Translations under genes and position numbers: made by a program
The notes under the pieces: model-generated
The model's input: only the letters and a program-made list of their open reading frames with translations
What the model was told of the DNA's origin: nothing
Database searches by the model: none
Origin: Mycobacterium sp. 852002-10029_SCH5224772
Lineage (GTDB): Bacteria; Actinomycetota; Actinomycetes; Mycobacteriales; Mycobacteriaceae
Direction: 5' to 3'
NCBI RefSeq assembly: GCF_001667315.1
Contig: NZ_LZHT01000041.1
Coordinates: 248,001-312,000 of the forward strand
Length of the DNA stretch: 64,000 bases
Part shown: positions 1 to 8,203 of the stretch, one piece after another
How the letters are laid out: each line of letters opens with the position of its first letter
How positions within the stretch are numbered: position 1 is the first letter of the stretch

Positions 1-360
1 GGTGTTGCTGGCCAGCACCGCATCACCGCCGACGACTTTCTCGGCGGCGCTCAGCACGGCGATCTTGTCCTCGACGCGTTCGGGCACCGCCTCGATCACC
101 AGGCCGGCGTTAGCCGGCATGTCGGTCAGCGCGGTGACGGTGTGCAGCCGGGCCAGCATGGTGTCGAGTTGATGGGCGTGCGACCGCTTCTCGGCGGCCT
201 TGGTCAGGCCACGAGCAAGCCGGTCCCGCGCGCCCGTGGCGGCGTGGGCGTTTGCTTCGACGATGGTGACCGTCGCGCCCGCGGCGGCGAAGACCTGGGC
301 GATGCCGGCGCCCATCCGCCCGCCGCCGATCACCGCGACCGTCGCCGGCGCGGCGGTCAT
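1..360 (-). CDS. 3-hydroxyacyl-CoA dehydrogenase, partial (C-terminus outside window)
   Basis: Only the N-terminal 120 codons are present; the gene runs off the left edge. The translation from the ATG at 358-360 begins with a Rossmann dinucleotide fold (GGGRMGAGIAQ) followed by a strand ending in an acidic residue (TIVEAN), the NAD-binding start of the 3-hydroxyacyl-CoA dehydrogenase family (PaaH/FadB-type). Family members oxidise 3-hydroxyacyl-CoA to 3-ketoacyl-CoA in beta-oxidation or 3-hydroxyadipyl-CoA in phenylacetate breakdown. Its start overlaps the stop of the enoyl-CoA hydratase gene (ATGA), so the two are translationally coupled and probably serve consecutive steps. Substrate is inferred from the paaZ neighbour, not seen. 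Confidence 0.85.
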   Translation of the reverse strand, partial: MTAAPATVAVIGGGRMGAGIAQVFAAAGATVTIVEANAHAATGARDRLARGLTKAAEKRSHAHQLDTMLARLHTVTALTDMPANAGLVIEAVPERVEDKIAVLSAAEKVVGGDAVLASNT

Positions 361-1097
361 GTGCCGCTCTTTTCCAGGAATCGGGTCATCCGGTCGGCCT
401 TGTCGGGACTCTCGAACAGCACCGCCTGCGCGAGATCGTCGAGCAGCGGGTGTGGTGCGGCCGCGTCGAGCACGGCTTTCGACAACCGCAACGCCAGCGT
501 GGAGCAGCGCCCGATGCGGTCGGCCAGCGCGTGGGCGGCGGAGAGCGCCGAGCCCGCCTCGACGACCTCGCACACCAGTCCGTGGCGCACGGCGGCCTCG
601 GCGTCGAGCAGCCGACCGCCCAGGATGACCTGTTTGGCGATCGACCTGCCGACCAGGTCGGCGATCCGGTAGCTGGCCCCGGCCGCGGCCAGGATGCCCA
701 ACCCGGGTTCCGGATTGCCGAACCGGGCACCCGCGCCGGCGATACGCAGGTCGCAGGCGTAGGCCAATTCGGCGCCACCGCCCAACGCATTGCCTTCGAC
801 GGCGGCGATGGTCGGCATCGCCAGGGCGGCGATCCGATCGAATACCGCGCGGTTGATCCCGGCCAGCGCGTCGTCGCGGCGCCGCGCCCGCAGTTCGGCG
901 ATGTCGGCGCCGGCGGCGAAATCGCTTCCGGCGCCGGTGATGATGAGCAGGCGCGGGTCTCGTTCCAGGTCGGCGCAGACCCGGTGCAGTTCGGTGACCA
1001 TTGCGGCGTTGATGGCGTTGCGCTGCTCTGGTCGGTGCAGTTCGACGACGACGCGATCGTTGGCCACGTGCACCCGGAGCGTGTCGGAGACCGTCAC
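357..1097 (-). CDS. enoyl-CoA hydratase/isomerase family protein
   Basis: A 246-residue crotonase-fold protein of normal family length. The oxyanion-hole segment AAGADIAEL lies at residues 61-69 and the second oxyanion segment GNALGGGAEL near 102-111. Both catalytic glutamates of hydratases are present (E110 in GGGAEL, E130 in GNPEPGLG), so it should hydrate enoyl-CoA rather than only isomerise. It is first in a minus-strand operon with the 3-hydroxyacyl-CoA dehydrogenase (ATGA overlap). The start at 1097 lies just downstream, in its own direction, of the palindrome at 1108-1131, so it is very likely under control of the divergent TetR gene. Candidate PaaF/PaaG role in phenylacetate degradation is inferred from paaZ nearby. 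Confidence 0.9.
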   Translation of the reverse strand: MTVSDTLRVHVANDRVVVELHRPEQRNAINAAMVTELHRVCADLERDPRLLIITGAGSDFAAGADIAELRARRRDDALAGINRAVFDRIAALAMPTIAAVEGNALGGGAELAYACDLRIAGAGARFGNPEPGLGILAAAGASYRIADLVGRSIAKQVILGGRLLDAEAAVRHGLVCEVVEAGSALSAAHALADRIGRCSTLALRLSKAVLDAAAPHPLLDDLAQAVLFESPDKADRMTRFLEKSGT

Positions 1098-1107
1098 AAG
1101 CGCAACA

Positions 1108-1131
1108 ATAACCGACCTTTCGGTCGGTTAT
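1108..1131. promoter_or_regulatory. TetR-type operator between enoyl-CoA hydratase and tetR
   Basis: Perfect inverted repeat: arms ATAACCGACC and GGTCGGTTAT separated by TTTC. It lies 11 nt upstream of the minus-strand enoyl-CoA hydratase start and about 48 nt upstream of the plus-strand TetR start. A related 24-nt copy, identical at 17 of 24 positions, precedes paaZ at 1880-1903. The likely ligand is the adjacent TetR protein. Confidence 0.75.
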
Positions 1132-1178
1132 CAACCCGGGGTTGGCCGATCGGCGCGGTCAGCGGCCCCCGCAGTGCG

Positions 1179-1814
1179 ATGATGTGCGGTATGGCTGCGC
1201 CGCGTTCTCGACCCGCCGGCCAGGTCGGGCGCCCGGGCTACGACCTGGACTCGCTGTTGGCCGTCGCTGTGACGGTGTTCAACCAGCGGGGCTACGACGG
1301 CACCAGCATGGAGCATCTAGCGAGCCGACTCGGGATCACCAAGTCGTCGATCTATCACCATGTGCCCGGCAAGGCCGAGCTGCTGCGGCTGTCGGTCAAC
1401 CGGGCACTCGATGCGCTGTTCGCGGCCACCAGGACATCCGACACCACCACCGGACCAGCTATCGATCGGCTGGAGAATCTGGTCCGGCGCAGCATTCATG
1501 TGCTGGTAGAGCAGCTGCCATACGTGACGCTGCTGCTGCGAATCCGGGGCAACACCACCGTTGAGCGCCGCGCGCTGGCGCGTCGTCGCGAGTTCGATCA
1601 GATCGTGGAGCAACTGGTGGCCGACGCCTGCGCCGAGGGCAGCGTACGACCGGACGCCGACCCCGCCCTGACCAGCCGGCTGATTTTTGGCACGGTCAAC
1701 TCGCTCGTCGAGTGGTACAAGCCGACGCGCGGCCTAGGCGCCGATGAACTGGCCGACGCGGTCGTCACGGTGCTGTTCGACGGCTTGCGCGTGGTTCCCT
1801 CCAGCCAACGCTGA
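1179..1814 (+). CDS. TetR/AcrR family transcriptional regulator (PaaR-like role)
   Basis: About 211 residues. The N-terminal helix-turn-helix is clear (GYDGTSMEHLASRLGITKSS then IYHHVPGKAEL), followed by an all-helical ligand domain. ATGs at 1179, 1182 and 1191 are all possible starts; no good ribosome binding site separates them. The open frame extends far upstream on the same strand, but that part is antisense to the enoyl-CoA hydratase gene and is rejected. Placed between two matching palindromes (1108-1131, 1880-1903), it probably represses its own promoter, the divergent hydratase/dehydrogenase operon and paaZ. In phenylacetate systems the TetR repressor PaaR responds to an acyl-CoA intermediate; that specificity is inferred here from context. 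Confidence 0.88.
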   Translation: MMCGMAAPRSRPAGQVGRPGYDLDSLLAVAVTVFNQRGYDGTSMEHLASRLGITKSSIYHHVPGKAELLRLSVNRALDALFAATRTSDTTTGPAIDRLENLVRRSIHVLVEQLPYVTLLLRIRGNTTVERRALARRREFDQIVEQLVADACAEGSVRPDADPALTSRLIFGTVNSLVEWYKPTRGLGADELADAVVTVLFDGLRVVPSSQR

Positions 1815-1879
1815 CCCGTCCCCGTTCTAGCGCGGTCCCCCGGCGACGCTTGACGCCGACTCGCTCGGCTGCCAGTCTA

Positions 1880-1903
1880 ATAACCGAACGAACGGACGGT
1901 TGG
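1880..1903. promoter_or_regulatory. second TetR-type operator, upstream of paaZ
   Basis: Imperfect palindrome beginning ATAACCGA and ending CGGTTGG, 17 nt before the paaZ ATG. It aligns without gaps to the perfect palindrome at 1108-1131 (17 of 24 identical). The position overlapping the promoter/leader fits repression by the TetR protein encoded just upstream. Confidence 0.65.
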
Positions 1904-1919
1904 GAAAGGATCGGGGCGC

Positions 1920-3971
1920 ATGGCGGCGATGTTGCAGAGTTACGTCAACGGGAAGTGGTGCATCGCGCGGGATGACGGCGTCGCACTCGCCGACGCCGCT
2001 ACGGGCGAGGCGGTGGCGCGGTTCTCGACGCAGGGCCTCGATTTCGCTGCCGTCATCGACCATGGCCGACGCGTCGGCGGGCCTGCGCTGCGCGAGCTCA
2101 CATTCCATCAGCGGGCATCACTGCTCAAGCAGCTCGGCAAGCGGTTGATGGCCGACAAGGAGCAGTTCTATCCGCTGTCGTTTGCGACCGGCGCGACCGC
2201 GCGGGACTCGGCCATCGACGTCGATGGCGGCATCGGCACGCTGCTCGGCTACGCGAGCAAGGGCACCCGCGAGCTGCCCAACGACACGGTCTATCTGGAC
2301 GGCCCGACCGAAAGCATCGGCCGCGCAGGGACATTCGTCGGCCAGCACATCTACACCTCGCGCCCCGGCGTCGCGGTCCAGATCAACGCGTTCAACTTCC
2401 CGGTGTGGGGCATGTTGGAGAAGCTGGCGCCGGCGTTTCTGGCCGGTGTCCCAACCATCGTCAAGCCCGCCCACCAGACGGCGTACCTCACCGAACTGGT
2501 GGTGCGCCACATCATCGACTCGGGCCTGTTGCCCGAAGGCTCGCTCCAGCTGGTATGCGCCAGCCCGCACGGATTGCTCGACCAACTCGGCGAACAGGAT
2601 CTCGTTGCGTTCACCGGGTCCGCCGCCACGACCGCGGCACTGCGCGCCCACCCCAACGTCGTCAGCGCCGGTGTGCGGTTCAACGCCGAGGCCGATTCGC
2701 TGAACTGCTCGATCCTGGGACCGGACGCCACCCCCGAAACGCCCGAATTCGCGCTCTACATCAAGCAACTCGTCGCCGAGATGACCGCCAAGGCCGGGCA
2801 GAAATGCACCGCCATCCGCCGCGCCCTGGTGCCGCGCGACCTGGTCGACGACGTGGTGGATGCCGCTCGCGCCCGGCTGGCCACGGTGGTGGTCGGCAAG
2901 CCGGACGCCGACGGAGTGACGATGGGCCCACTGGCCAGCATCGCCCAACGCGACGAAGTGCTGCGCTCGCTGAAGAGCCTGACCGACGTCGCCACCCTGG
3001 TCAGCGGTGATCCGGACAACTTCACGGTCGAGGGGGCCGACGCCGATCGCGGTGCGTTCCTGCCGCCGCTGCTGTTGCGCGCCGACGGCAACACCGCGGC
3101 CGCGCTGCACGACGTGGAGGCGTTCGGCCCGGTCAGCACCGTCATCGGTTACCGCGACGTGGAGGACGCGATCACGCTGGCCGCCCGCGGCCACGGCAGC
3201 CTGGTCGGCTCGGTCGTCACCCACGACGCCGACACCGCCCGCCGCGTGGTCATCGGTATCGCCCCGTACCACGGCCGGATGCTGGTGCTGGACCGCGACG
3301 ACGCCAAGGAGTCCACCGGGCACGGCTCCCCGCTGCCCACCCTGGTGCACGGCGGACCCGGACGCGCCGGCGGCGGTGAGGAACTCGGCGGCATCCGCGG
3401 CGTGCTGCACCACATGCAGCGCAGCGCCGTGCAGGCCTCCCCCGACATGCTGACCGCCGTCACCGGCCGGTGGACGACTGGTGCGGCCCGCGACGTCGGC
3501 GACGTGCACCCGTTCCGGAAACATCTGGGGGAACTGCGGATCGGCGACACGATCATCGGTGGCCCGCGCACGGTGACGCTCGATGACATCAACCACTTCG
3601 CCGAGTTCACCGGCGACACGTTCTATGCGCACACCGATCCCGACGCCGCGGCACAAAATCCGCTGTTCGGCGGCATCGTCGCGCATGGCTACCTGGTGGT
3701 GTCGCTGGCGGCGGGCCTGTTCGTCGATCCCAAGCCCGGTCCGGTGCTGGCCAACTTCGGTGTCGACGCGCTGCGATTCCTCACCCCGGTCAAGGCGGGC
3801 GACGCGCTCACCGTCACCCTGACCGCCAAACAGCTCACCCCGAGAATTTCCGCCGACTACGGCGAAGTCCGGTGGGACGCCGTCGTCGCCAATCAGGACG
3901 AGTCACCGGTGGCGACCTACGACGTGTTGACACTGGTCGCCAAGCAACCCGTCACCCTCGAGGAGTACTGA
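1920..3971 (+). CDS. paaZ: bifunctional oxepin-CoA hydrolase / 3-oxo-5,6-dehydrosuberyl-CoA semialdehyde dehydrogenase PaaZ
   Basis: A 683-residue fusion of normal PaaZ length. Residues 1-520 form an aldehyde dehydrogenase with general base E257 (NAEAD) and catalytic cysteine C296 (GQKCTAIRR). Residues 530-683 form a MaoC-like hot-dog hydratase with the D566/H571 pair in TGDTFYAHTD and the FGGIVAHGYL helix. In E. coli PaaZ the dehydrogenase active site is E256/C295 and the hydrolase site D561/H566, a near-exact match. The enzyme opens the oxepin-CoA ring and oxidises the aldehyde to 3-oxo-5,6-dehydrosuberyl-CoA. The gene is overlapped at its stop (TGATG) by the EthD-like gene, and has a TetR-type operator just upstream. 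Confidence 0.95.
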   Translation: MAAMLQSYVNGKWCIARDDGVALADAATGEAVARFSTQGLDFAAVIDHGRRVGGPALRELTFHQRASLLKQLGKRLMADKEQFYPLSFATGATARDSAIDVDGGIGTLLGYASKGTRELPNDTVYLDGPTESIGRAGTFVGQHIYTSRPGVAVQINAFNFPVWGMLEKLAPAFLAGVPTIVKPAHQTAYLTELVVRHIIDSGLLPEGSLQLVCASPHGLLDQLGEQDLVAFTGSAATTAALRAHPNVVSAGVRFNAEADSLNCSILGPDATPETPEFALYIKQLVAEMTAKAGQKCTAIRRALVPRDLVDDVVDAARARLATVVVGKPDADGVTMGPLASIAQRDEVLRSLKSLTDVATLVSGDPDNFTVEGADADRGAFLPPLLLRADGNTAAALHDVEAFGPVSTVIGYRDVEDAITLAARGHGSLVGSVVTHDADTARRVVIGIAPYHGRMLVLDRDDAKESTGHGSPLPTLVHGGPGRAGGGEELGGIRGVLHHMQRSAVQASPDMLTAVTGRWTTGAARDVGDVHPFRKHLGELRIGDTIIGGPRTVTLDDINHFAEFTGDTFYAHTDPDAAAQNPLFGGIVAHGYLVVSLAAGLFVDPKPGPVLANFGVDALRFLTPVKAGDALTVTLTAKQLTPRISADYGEVRWDAVVANQDESPVATYDVLTLVAKQPVTLEEY

Positions 3972-4282
3972 TGCATGTCGTTTCCGTCTGCTACCGCCAG
4001 CCCACCGACCCAACGGCGTTCGACGACTACTACGCCAGTACCCACGCGTCGCTGGCGTTGAAAGTGCCTGGGCTGGTGAGCTTTACCACCGGAAAATGCC
4101 GGTCGCTGGACCGCTCCGAGCCGCCGTACTACATGGTGGCCAAGCTGGGCTTCGAGACGGCCGAGTCGCTCAAAGCGGGCCTGACCTCACCGGAAATGCA
4201 AGCCGCCGGGGCCGATGTCGCCAACTTCGCGACCGGCGGCGTGACGATGTACGTCCAAGAAGAGAACGTCATCCTCGGCTGA
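3971..4282 (+). CDS. EthD domain-containing protein
   Basis: 103 residues, a ferredoxin-like alpha/beta-barrel dimer of the EthD family: the N-terminal strand and segment FDDYYASTHASLALKVPGL is typical, as is the YYMVAKLGFE strand. The ATG overlaps the paaZ stop codon (TGATG at 3969-3973), so it is translationally coupled to paaZ. EthD proteins are small companions of degradative operons with poorly defined function. A longer frame starting upstream inside paaZ is rejected because this start has the coupled overlap and the correct family N-terminus. Confidence 0.85.
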   Translation: MHVVSVCYRQPTDPTAFDDYYASTHASLALKVPGLVSFTTGKCRSLDRSEPPYYMVAKLGFETAESLKAGLTSPEMQAAGADVANFATGGVTMYVQEENVILG

Positions 4283-4317
4283 TCACCGAACTGCCCTCCG
4301 CTACAAAGGAATCCAGC

Positions 4318-5307
4318 ATGACATTGCCGTCCGAGCCGTCGTTTCTTGTCTTCGGCGCCGCCGGGCACATTGGTGGTCCGTGTGCCCAATGGCTGGTCGA
4401 GCGACACCCGACGGCCAAGATTCGCGTCGTCTCGAGCCGGCCAGACATGGCCGCCGATCTGGCCACGAGGCACCCCGGTGCGGAGGTCATGATCGCTGAC
4501 TATTTCGACGCCGACGACATGATCGCGGCCTTCGATGGGATCGACGCGGCCTTCGTCGTCACTCCGGATTTCCTGGACGAGCAGACCGCCATGACCAATG
4601 TGGCCGGCGCGATCAAAGCATCGGGCGCGCTGGTCCGACTCATCCGGCTGATCGGCGACCCGCCGGGGCTCCGCGATGAGTCGGAGGTCACCGCATTGCC
4701 GGGCTTCGACGACGAGAAGATGAATGTCCAGCATCTGCGCGCCCGTAAGGTCTTAACGGGTGCAGGCGTGCCGGTTGTCTACGCCAATGTCCCGGGGTGG
4801 TTCTTCGAGGACTTCTCCGGATTTCTCCTCGGCCCCATCCGCGACAAACGCACGTTCGTCATGGCTGCCGATCGACCAATGAACTTCATTGCCACCCGCG
4901 ATATCGGCCGCTGCGTAGCCGAACTCCTACTGAATCCGGCGCTGACCGAGGTTGGCGAGACGGTTCATCTGGAGAACGGCATCGACGACCTGGTCATGTT
5001 CAGCAAGATCCCGCAGATGATGAGCGACGCGTGGGGCGTGCCAATCGGCTACGACGGCACCGATGAAACGTTTCTGCGCGAACTCGGCGACGGGCTTCGC
5101 ACGTACTACCGCCGCGACGACGCCGCCGAGTACATCCTCACCTACTGTCACCACGAGGTCCCCTTCATCAAAGAGTTGCTGAAGAGCGGCAACAGTTTGC
5201 ACGGCACCGAACGGCACTTCACACCGAAAATGCTCGGTTTTGAGGCGCTGCCGTTGAAGTCGTGGCTCCGGGACATGAAGGACGTGTTCGTTCCGGCGGG
5301 CGGCTGA
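4318..5307 (+). CDS. NmrA-like NAD(P)-binding oxidoreductase
   Basis: 329 residues with an N-terminal Rossmann motif GAAGHIGG at residues 12-19 and an atypical short-chain dehydrogenase fold of the NmrA/HSCARG type; no canonical YxxxK pair stands out. A purine-rich AAAGGA precedes the ATG by about 8 nt, fixing the start. It follows the EthD-like gene by 35 nt on the same strand and probably ends the paaZ operon. Members act as NADP-sensing regulators or as quinone/ester reductases; the substrate here cannot be read from sequence. Confidence 0.8.
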   Translation: MTLPSEPSFLVFGAAGHIGGPCAQWLVERHPTAKIRVVSSRPDMAADLATRHPGAEVMIADYFDADDMIAAFDGIDAAFVVTPDFLDEQTAMTNVAGAIKASGALVRLIRLIGDPPGLRDESEVTALPGFDDEKMNVQHLRARKVLTGAGVPVVYANVPGWFFEDFSGFLLGPIRDKRTFVMAADRPMNFIATRDIGRCVAELLLNPALTEVGETVHLENGIDDLVMFSKIPQMMSDAWGVPIGYDGTDETFLRELGDGLRTYYRRDDAAEYILTYCHHEVPFIKELLKSGNSLHGTERHFTPKMLGFEALPLKSWLRDMKDVFVPAGG

Positions 5308-5353
5308 GCCTACAGCCACAGATCGCGGCGCTTTTCACCGTTTTGCTCTCGAA

Positions 5354-5380
5354 CCCGGAGGCACCCGACAGCTCTCCGGG
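5354..5380 (+). terminator. hairpin downstream of the paaZ operon
   Basis: Stem CCCGGAG / CTCCGGG with a 13-nt loop, 47 nt after the NmrA-like stop codon and before the next plus-strand gene. There is no following T-run, which is common for mycobacterial hairpin terminators, so termination is plausible but unproven. Confidence 0.35.
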
Positions 5381-5440
5381 CCGAAATATTGGCTTCGAAT
5401 CCGCCTACTAAGGCCTGCTAAGTTCCCCTATGCTGAGCGA

Positions 5441-6502
5441 GTGCCAAACAATTATCGAGTGGTTCAGTGGAACACCGGCAACGTCGGCAAGAGCTCGCTG
5501 AAATCCATCGTCACCAACACCACGCTGGAACTGGTCGGGTGCTACGCCTGGTCGAAGGACAAGGTCGGGCGGGACGCCGGTGAGCTCGTCGGGATCGCTC
5601 CGGTGGGCGTCGCGGCCACCAACGACGTCGACGAGCTCCTGGCCCTCAAACCGGACTGCGTGGTCTACAACCCGATGTGGTTCGACGTCGACGAGGTGGT
5701 CCGCATTCTGGCGGCCGGCGTCAACGTGGTAACCACGGCGTCCTTCATCACCGGGCACAACCTGGGCGACGGCCACGACCGGATCCTGGAGGCCTGCGAG
5801 AAGGGCGGCTCGACGATCTTCGGATCCGGCGTCAGCCCGGGCTTCGCCGAACTACTGGCGATCGTGTCGGCGATGGTGTGCAACCGGATCGACAAGGTCA
5901 CCGTCAACGAGGCCGCCGACACGACTTTCTACGACTCACCCGAAACCGAGAAGCCGGTGGGCTTCGGCCAGCCGATCGACCATCCGGACCTGCCGGCGAT
6001 GGCGGAGAAGGGGACGGCCATCTTCGGCGAAGCCGTCCGGCTGGTGGCCGACGCCCTCGGCGTCGAGCTCGACGAGGTGCGCTGCGTGGCCGAGTTCGCC
6101 CAGACCACTGAGGACCTCGTGATGGCGTCCTGGACCATCCCCGCGGGGCACGTCGCGGGCACCTACATCAGTTGGCAGGGAATCGTCGGCGGCCAGACCC
6201 TGATCGACCTGAACGTGCGGTGGCGCAAGGGGCAAACGCTCGAACCGGACTGGAAGATCGACCAAGACGGCTGGGTCATCCAGATCGACGGGCAACCCAC
6301 GGTGACCACCAAGGTCGGCTTCCTGCCGCCGCCCTATTTCGAGGCCACGACGCTCGAGGAGTTCATGGACCTCGGCCACATCATGACGGCAGTGCCCGCC
6401 ATCAACGCGATCGGAGCCGTCGTCGCCGCCGCGCCCGGCATCGCCACCTATGCCGACCTTCCGCTGACGCTGCCCCGGGGCAACGCGCACGTCGGGCTAT
6501 AG
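5441..6502 (+). CDS. NAD(P)-dependent dehydrogenase of the DapB-N / 2,4-diaminopentanoate dehydrogenase-like family
   Basis: 353 residues starting from a GTG. The N-terminus YRVVQWNTGNVGKSSLK is a dinucleotide-binding fold similar to the dihydrodipicolinate reductase N-terminal domain; the C-terminal half is the catalytic domain found in mycobacterial 'amine dehydrogenase-like' proteins. A second member of the same family lies at 24717-25805 (shared start pattern VIQWATGGVGK, and ELVGCW versus ELVGCY). The real substrate is unknown for mycobacterial members. It ends 6 nt past the stop of the convergent serine hydrolase, so the two genes overlap tail to tail. Confidence 0.8.
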   Translation: MPNNYRVVQWNTGNVGKSSLKSIVTNTTLELVGCYAWSKDKVGRDAGELVGIAPVGVAATNDVDELLALKPDCVVYNPMWFDVDEVVRILAAGVNVVTTASFITGHNLGDGHDRILEACEKGGSTIFGSGVSPGFAELLAIVSAMVCNRIDKVTVNEAADTTFYDSPETEKPVGFGQPIDHPDLPAMAEKGTAIFGEAVRLVADALGVELDEVRCVAEFAQTTEDLVMASWTIPAGHVAGTYISWQGIVGGQTLIDLNVRWRKGQTLEPDWKIDQDGWVIQIDGQPTVTTKVGFLPPPYFEATTLEEFMDLGHIMTAVPAINAIGAVVAAAPGIATYADLPLTLPRGNAHVGL

Positions 6503-7771
6503 GGCCGCGGTGCGCCGCCCGGGTTTGGCGTAGCGGGCGCCCAGCGGCGGCACCGCGAGCGGGCCCTGATCGCGGACCGCCTCGATCGCGTTGCGCAGCG
6601 GACGGGCCAGGCCCGCAAAGGATCCCATGTCGAACAGCAGGGGCGTCAGCAGCCGGTTGTGCACGAAACCGAAGGCGCTGCCGGTCTCGGGGTCGGCCCA
6701 GCCGAGGGTTCCCCCCAGCCCGACGTGACCGAAACCGCGGAGTAATCCGGGAACCGGCGACTCGTGGTAGCCGAGGTGAAAAGGCATGGGCACCACCATG
6801 TTTGCGTCGGGCCACTTGCGTCGCGCCTGCCCGGCCAGTCCCCGCGCCAGCTCCTCGGACAGGAACTTCTTGCCGTCGATGCGGCCGTCGTTGGCCAGCG
6901 CGGCGAACATCTTGGCCAGGCCCCGCCCGGTCACCACGCCGTTGGCGGCGGGAACCTCGCCGTCCAAGAACGGGGTGTCCCCCTTGATCAGCGAGATGAC
7001 GCCGGGGAAGTACATCGCGCCCAGCGCCCCGGAGAAGGGCAGACCGGCCAGTCTGGGTGCGATGAAGTTGAACACCGGGGCACGCAGTCGTCCCTGCGGT
7101 ATCAGGATCTGGGCCGGCGTGGTCGGCGAGCCTTCCGGGGGGCGGCCCAGGTGCAGTCCGTCGGTGTTGAGCGGACGGGCGACCTCCTGGCGGATCAGTT
7201 CGCGCATGCCCTTGCCGGTGACCGCCCGCGCCAGGCCGGACAACAACCATCCGTAGGTGAGGGCGTGGTAGGCCTGCACACCGCGCAGATGATCGACCGG
7301 CGCGGCCGCCAGCCGCTCCTCCATCAGGGTATGGTCCATCAACTCCGCTTTGGTGACGCCCCGCAGGTGCGACAGCCCGGATCGGTGCCGCAAGACGTCG
7401 CGAACCGTGATCTCGGCCTTCCCGTTGGCGCCGAACTCGGGCCAGTATTGCGCGACGGGCGCGTCATACGACAGCAGGCCGCGGTCGGCGAGGCGGTGAA
7501 TCACCGTCGACGCGATGCCCTTGGTCGCCGAGAACACCATCGCGCCGGTGTCGGCGGTCCAACGCTGGGCGCCGGCCCGGTCCGACCATCCGGTCCAGAC
7601 GTCCACGACGGACACGCCGTCGATGTAGACGCTCAGGGCTCCCCCGCCGAACCGACGACCGGGAAACAGCTGGGAGAACAGCTTGATGGCATTGGCGAAA
7701 CGCGGGTCGGCGGCACCGGACACACCGCGTGGCAATCCATCGTCGGTGACCAGAAGAGTCGACGGTGTCAC
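6497..7771 (-). CDS. beta-lactamase-fold serine hydrolase (class C-like esterase/EstB type)
   Basis: 424 residues from a GTG start. The class C beta-lactamase/DD-peptidase catalytic motif SATK is at residues 81-84 (serine and lysine), and the conserved tyrosine lies in the HALTYGWLLSG segment near 173. The C-terminal segment FGHVGLGGTLGWADP resembles the HxG-type third motif region. Such mycobacterial proteins are usually esterases or lipases rather than beta-lactamases. No signal peptide is evident, so a cytoplasmic or membrane-peripheral location is likely. Confidence 0.85.
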   Translation of the reverse strand: MTPSTLLVTDDGLPRGVSGAADPRFANAIKLFSQLFPGRRFGGGALSVYIDGVSVVDVWTGWSDRAGAQRWTADTGAMVFSATKGIASTVIHRLADRGLLSYDAPVAQYWPEFGANGKAEITVRDVLRHRSGLSHLRGVTKAELMDHTLMEERLAAAPVDHLRGVQAYHALTYGWLLSGLARAVTGKGMRELIRQEVARPLNTDGLHLGRPPEGSPTTPAQILIPQGRLRAPVFNFIAPRLAGLPFSGALGAMYFPGVISLIKGDTPFLDGEVPAANGVVTGRGLAKMFAALANDGRIDGKKFLSEELARGLAGQARRKWPDANMVVPMPFHLGYHESPVPGLLRGFGHVGLGGTLGWADPETGSAFGFVHNRLLTPLLFDMGSFAGLARPLRNAIEAVRDQGPLAVPPLGARYAKPGRRTAAL

Positions 7772-7810
7772 TGAGTCGCGAAGCCTCGAGTGCCCATCCG
7801 AATGAAGGTA

Positions 7811-7978
7811 TCAGTCAGGATGGCGCGGGGGCTCGGGATTGATACCAGGGGCTTGATCGGGCGGGGGATCCTTCAAATAGCGCCGCAGCCGCAGCAGCTG
7901 ATTGACCACCATGCCGATGCCCAGCAGCATCAGGCCCGCCACTACGGCCACCACGATTGCGGTGCTCACGGAGTCCAT
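7811..7978 (-). CDS. small single-pass membrane protein
   Basis: A 55-residue ORF starting at ATG 7976-7978. Residues 6-28 form one strongly hydrophobic segment (VSTAIVVAVVAGLMLLGIG), followed by a basic stretch LRLRRYL and a proline-rich tail. The topology is most consistent with an N-out, C-in single span. The frame stays open upstream, but that part overlaps the plus-strand CsbD gene. No recognised family; the call rests on composition and on the lack of any other gene here. Confidence 0.45.
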   Translation of the reverse strand: MDSVSTAIVVAVVAGLMLLGIGMVVNQLLRLRRYLKDPPPDQAPGINPEPPRHPD

Positions 7979-8029
7979 GATGTCAGGGCGGGGTTTCGAT
8001 ATCTCCTGCTGCCGGGTAGCCACCACGCC

Positions 8030-8203
8030 ATGAGTGCAGAAGATAAGTTGAAGAATAAGATCGAGGACCTCGGCGGCCGCGCCAAGGAAGCCCTCGGCAA
8101 AGCCACCGGTGATGCCGAAACGAAGGATGAAGGTCGCGCCGATCAAGCGAAGTCCGCTTTGAAAGACGCCGGCGAAAAGGTGAAGGACGCGTTCAAAAAG
8201 TAA
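8030..8203 (+). CDS. CsbD family stress-associated protein
   Basis: 57 residues, highly charged and helical, with the CsbD pattern of KIEDLGGRAKEALGKATGD followed by GRADQAKSALKDAGEKVKDAFK. CsbD-like proteins accumulate in stress and stationary phase; the biochemical role is unknown. Its stop overlaps the cutinase start (TAATG at 8201-8205), so an abundant stress protein appears translationally coupled to a secreted hydrolase. Confidence 0.85.
   Translation: MSAEDKLKNKIEDLGGRAKEALGKATGDAETKDEGRADQAKSALKDAGEKVKDAFKK

Noticed and set aside
2118..3686. 522-codon open frame on the minus strand across paaZ
   Set aside because: Antisense shadow of a clearly functional gene; His/Gly/Arg-rich translation with no domain, a usual effect of high-GC third positions.
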